From the NCBI GenBank assembly GCA_016720595.1, contig JADKKI010000044.1, forward strand, positions 50,641 to 114,640: a DNA stretch of 64,000 nt. The letters run 5' to 3'. The notes below the pieces were generated by a model. That model saw only the letters and a list, made by a program, of their open reading frames with translations. It did not search any database and was not told where the DNA came from. A program made the translations under genes and the position numbers. This stretch comes from Myxococcales bacterium. Lineage in GTDB: Bacteria > Myxococcota_A > Polyangia > Haliangiales > Haliangiaceae. How positions within the stretch are numbered: position 1 is the stretch's first letter; every line of letters starts with the position of its first letter. Below, piece by piece: positions 56,558-64,000 of this stretch.

Positions 56558-58384
56558 ATGCGGGGACAGGTCATCGCTGGCGCAACGCTGGCACTCGTCG
56601 TATCGGCCGCGGTGGCCGATGCATTCTGTGGGTTCTACGTCAGCGGATCGGACAAGAAGATGTTCGCCGACGCGACCAACGTCGTGATCATGCGTTCCGG
56701 CACCCGCACGGTGCTGTCGATGCAGAACGACTATCGCGGGCCGCTCGACGACTTCGCGATGGTGGTGCCGGTGCCGGTCGTGCTCAAGGAGAGCGACGTC
56801 CGCGTGGTGCCCAAGCCGGTGTTCGACCGGCTCGATTCGCTCGGCTCCCCGCGCCTGGTCGAGTACTGGGAGCAGGACCCGTGCCCGGCGCCCCAGCCCG
56901 CCTACGAGAAGGAGTACTCGCGCTCCGACATGGTCATGAAGGCCCCGTCGCGGCCGTCCCCCGCCCCGATGACCAAGCCGAGCGATGCACCGATGGGCAG
57001 TGCCGGTGGTCGGGCACAGCGGATGGTGGTCGCACCGATCCTCGCGAGCTTCGACGTCAGCCCGCCCTCGATCACCGCCGACAAGGCGACGATGATGACG
57101 TGGGGCGTGCAGTACGCCAACGAGCCGTGGCCCGAGCCGCGGTGCGTGGTGGATCACGGGGTCGGGCTGGTGAGCAACGGCTCGACGAGCGCGCTCACGC
57201 TGAAGGACAGCGCGACCCTGACGGTCACGTGCGCCAACTCGGGCGGCCAGAGCGTCAAGCAGGCCCGCGTCAATGTCGTCAAGATCGAGGCGAAGTTCGA
57301 TGTCGCCGAGTACCAGATCCTGATCCTGTCCGCGAAGGAAGCGACGGGGCTCGACTCGTGGCTCAAGCTCAACGGCTACAAGATCCCCGCCGATGCCGAG
57401 CCGCTGCTGCGGCCGTACGTCGAGGGTGGCTCCAAGTTCTTCGTCGCCAAGGTCGATCCGAAGAAGGTCCAGATGGTCGATGGCCACGCGGCGCTCTCGC
57501 CGCTGCGCTTCCAGTACGACAGCGAGGAGTTCGTGCTCCCGATCCGCCTGGGCATGGCGAACTCGTCGGGCAAGCAGGACCTGATCGTCAACGTGCTGTC
57601 TCCCGATCGCCGCTACGAGGTGGCCAACTACAAGAACGTCGTGATCCCCACGAACTTCGACGTCAAGCCCTCGGTCAAGACGCGGTTCGCGGAGTTCTAC
57701 GCGGCGCTGTTCGACAAGACCGTCGAGGCGAACCCGGGCGCGGTGGTCACCGAGTACGCCTGGCAGGCGTTCGGTCAGGCGCAGCAGGTCGGGATCTACG
57801 GCGTCACCTGTGATCCGTGCCCGTCGGTGATCCCGATCGACGGCGACATGATGCAGCTCGGCGCCGACGTGATCGGCGGTCCGATCACGCAGGGCAACTA
57901 CGTGCTGACGCGCCTGCACGCGCGCTACGGCAAGAGCGACATGAAGGACGACCTGCGGTTCCGCGAGGCCAAGCCGATCACCGGCGGCCGCGAGATGTGG
58001 AGCAAGCAAGGGCTCGAGTACGGCGCGGCGCCGGCGAGCCAGAATAACTTCCAGGCGCGCTACGCGATTCGCTACTGGTGGACCGGCGCGATCAAGTGCA
58101 AGAACCCGCAGCGCGGCGTGTGGGGCGGGCCGCCCGATGGTCGCGGCTCGCAGGTGCTCGCCGCGAGCAAGACCGCGTTCGCGCCCCGCGGCCAGCTCGC
58201 GCTGGGCTCGGTGATCAACCGGGACCTGTGGGAGATCGGATACAAGAAGGCGAAGGCGCCGCCGCGGGTCAACCCGGCGCCGCCGAAGGGGCCCAAGGCG
58301 ATGTGGTTCGGAGGCGGCGCGCTCGTCGCGCTGTCGCTGGTCGGGCTCGGATGGATGCGGGCGCGGCGACGCGATCACGCCTGA
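56558..58384 (+). CDS. DUF2330 exported protein with C-terminal membrane tail
   Basis: A 608-residue exported protein. Signal peptide MRGQVIAGATLALVVSAAVA, mature start FCGFYVSGSDKKMFADATNV, then the family block YRGPLDDFAMVVPVPVVLKE and LVEYWEQDPC. The middle has an Ig-like region. The far C-terminus is a hydrophobic helix followed by basic residues (WFGGGALVALSLVGLGWMRA, RRRDHA), the shape of a sorting or anchoring tail, though the Cys of the known MYXO-CTERM tail is missing. Role unknown; DUF2330 is frequent in Myxococcota. Divergent from the TPR lipoprotein. Confidence 0.85.
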   Translation: MRGQVIAGATLALVVSAAVADAFCGFYVSGSDKKMFADATNVVIMRSGTRTVLSMQNDYRGPLDDFAMVVPVPVVLKESDVRVVPKPVFDRLDSLGSPRLVEYWEQDPCPAPQPAYEKEYSRSDMVMKAPSRPSPAPMTKPSDAPMGSAGGRAQRMVVAPILASFDVSPPSITADKATMMTWGVQYANEPWPEPRCVVDHGVGLVSNGSTSALTLKDSATLTVTCANSGGQSVKQARVNVVKIEAKFDVAEYQILILSAKEATGLDSWLKLNGYKIPADAEPLLRPYVEGGSKFFVAKVDPKKVQMVDGHAALSPLRFQYDSEEFVLPIRLGMANSSGKQDLIVNVLSPDRRYEVANYKNVVIPTNFDVKPSVKTRFAEFYAALFDKTVEANPGAVVTEYAWQAFGQAQQVGIYGVTCDPCPSVIPIDGDMMQLGADVIGGPITQGNYVLTRLHARYGKSDMKDDLRFREAKPITGGREMWSKQGLEYGAAPASQNNFQARYAIRYWWTGAIKCKNPQRGVWGGPPDGRGSQVLAASKTAFAPRGQLALGSVINRDLWEIGYKKAKAPPRVNPAPPKGPKAMWFGGGALVALSLVGLGWMRARRRDHA

Positions 58385-58411
58385 GACATCGGTTGTGCGA
58401 TACTGGGAGAG

Positions 58412-61360
<2,949 letters not shown>

Positions 61361-61423
61361 GTGGATGACCCGGCGGAACCCTCCGCGCGCGGCGACCGGC
61401 TCATAAGCTGATACCGTGACGAG

Positions 61424-62845
61424 ATGCAGCTCCGGCAGATGCTTCTCGTGTGCGTGCTCGCCAGCTCCGGGGCGAACATGGAATGTCCCTTCCGAAGCGG
61501 TCGTGGGCGACGCGTGGCGCCGGATCCACGCATTAGCTCGTGGCCAAGATCAACGCGACGGAAGAACCGGAACCTCGATCTCCTGTTCGTGATCGACGAT
61601 TCGTCGTCGATGGCCGACAAGCAGACGAACCTCGTCAACAACTTCCCGAACTTCATCAACGTGCTCAACACGGTGGTGGGCGGGCTGCCCGACGTGCACA
61701 TCGGGGTGGTCACCACGGACATGGGAACCAAGGGCGCCGATGATACACCCCTGGCGCGCGCGGTCGGTCAGATCGGAAACGGCGGTTGCAGGGCACGGGG
61801 AAGAGCGGCTGCCTTGCAGACCTCGGGCGCGCCGGTGACCGCGACTCCATCAGTGACATCAAAGCTGACCGATGGGACCCGCGCGAAGAACCACACCGGC
61901 AATCTCGCACCGTGTTTGGCCATTAGCGCGCGTCGGCAGCGGCGGCTGTGGGTTCGAAGGCAGCCGCTCGCCGCGATAGGCCGCACTCGGAACAACCCGG
62001 CCAACGCCGGATTCCTGCGTCCCGACGCGCTGCTCGGCGTGGTGTTCGTGACGGACGGGGATGATTGCTCGCCCGAGCCACTTTCAAGACGATGCTCGGC
62101 CCGGAGAGCGGCGCTCGGTCCACTTCCTGTCGTTCCGTTGCACCCGGTTTCGGGGTCACGTGCTCCACCGGCGGGACGACCCGGACGAGAATGCGAATCA
62201 GGTGGAGCGAAGACTGGCTGCACGGGAGAGGTTAGGCTCGCCGTTTGCCGGCGACGTCGCACCGTTCCGCGACTTCCTCGTCCAGCTCAAGGGCGATGTC
62301 CGCAAGGTGGTCGTGGCGGCATCGTGGGCACGCCCACGCCGGTGGCCGTGGAGCTGCGGACGTCACCCGGGTCAGGCACTGCAGATCCAGCGGTCGCCCA
62401 CTCGTGCACGTATCAGTCCGCGGGTCTCGAGGTGGCAGATCCGGCCGTTCGGCTCAAGCAGTTCATCGATCTGTTCCCGGGCGCGGGGGCGTGGTCGACG
62501 GTGTGTCAGCCGGACCTGTCCGAAGCGCTGGTTCCGGATCGCTCCAGACTTGAACTTCGCGGACGGCTCGCCGCTGCCCCCGTGCATCATGCGCGCCTCG
62601 AGGACGCCGACCTAACACTCCCGGCCCGCAGGCCGATTGCATCGTGGAGGATCGGCTCGGGACCACGACGACGCTGCGATCGGCGTGCGGTCCGACCCCC
62701 GGCGCCCCCGTGCTGGCGATTCGAGACAAAATCGACGAACCGCCCGGTGGCGGATCACCTGAAGCTGGTCATCCAGCGGGCCTTGAGCGCCGGATCCGGC
62801 ACGGGGACCCAGGCGCGGTGCATCATCTCGCGTGACGGGCGGTAG
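61424..62845 (+). pseudogene. VWA-domain surface lipoprotein, frameshifted
   Basis: Starts MQLRQMLLVCVLASSG, then NRNLDLLFVIDDSSSMADKQ (VWA metal site DDSSS), GLPDVHIGVVTTDMGTKGAD, FLRPDALLGVVFVTDGDDCS and HSCTYQSAGLEVADPAVRLK, FIDLFPGAGAWSTVCQPDLS. This is a common myxobacterial surface protein of about 480 residues. The frame from 61424 stays open to 62845, but the interior alternates between family-like and shifted text (several indels, for example near 61770, 62070 and 62290), and the lead segment up to about 61560 is also broken. Ends back to back with katG. Confidence 0.6.

Positions 62846-64000
<1,155 letters not shown>

Overview
The window reads as a GC-rich genome of the myxobacterial type (Myxococcota, Polyangia or Haliangium/Kofleria-like). 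This is an inference from four Hanks-type Ser/Thr kinases, FHA and PilZ proteins, PEGA/TPR periplasmic proteins, a DUF2330 protein, many small Cys-lipidated proteins of unknown function, VWA lipoproteins and a TonB receptor with a carboxypeptidase-regulatory-like domain. No rRNA gene or species marker is present, so finer placement is not possible.

Layout. 1-9 kb: a rhomboid protease (cut by the left edge), an extensin-type peptidase, a coupled pair of membrane proteins (one M50-like), an orphan phage/eCIS-type tail tube protein, and a kinase followed by a TPR protein and a Gly-rich lipoprotein. 9-17 kb: a DUF362 protein, a VIT-P-VWA surface protein, a PEGA/TPR protein, a kinase-STAND ATPase interrupted by one in-frame amber codon, and a FliA-like sigma factor. 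17-25 kb: homoserine kinase, a lipoprotein, a large membrane gluzincin, PilZ coupled to phosphatidylserine synthase, a GDPD-like lipoprotein and tRNA-Ala(TGC). 25.3-42.5 kb: genes whose products are recognisable but whose frames are mostly broken. They include a Hint-domain fragment, a propeller, a mannose-1-phosphate guanylyltransferase, an intact triheme-YeeE/YedE fusion plus a second broken YeeE/YedE gene, a TonB receptor with a lipoprotein, an FAD oxidoreductase-rhodanese fusion, a class-II glutamine amidotransferase, a DUF2156 protein and a Sel1 protein. 42.5-61.4 kb: again mostly intact, with the Mg2+ P-type ATPase MgtA, a tRNA-like RNA directly in front of a 745-residue protein of unknown function, a lysozyme-like lipoprotein, a PEGA kinase, a cytochrome P450, FHA, a TPR lipoprotein, DUF2330 and a TPR kinase. 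61.4-64 kb: a broken VWA lipoprotein and the C-terminal half of a badly frameshifted catalase-peroxidase (KatG).

Quality warning. Frame breaks cluster at 25.3-37.1, 37.8-42.5 and 61.5-64 kb. Because conserved enzymes (KatG, mannose-1-phosphate guanylyltransferase, amidotransferase) are hit by single-base indels while the residues on both sides stay family-like, sequencing or consensus error is the simplest explanation. Real pseudogenisation cannot be excluded from sequence alone. Boundaries of genes marked pseudogene are therefore approximate.

Best candidate for something new: the tRNA-like element at 47253-47324. It has 21 of 21 paired positions Watson-Crick, but lacks the D-loop GG and has a changed T-loop and position 37. 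Its 3' end is followed at once by the ribosome binding site of the large unknown gene 47335-49572. Second candidates are the amber-split kinase/ATPase and the triheme-YeeE fusion.
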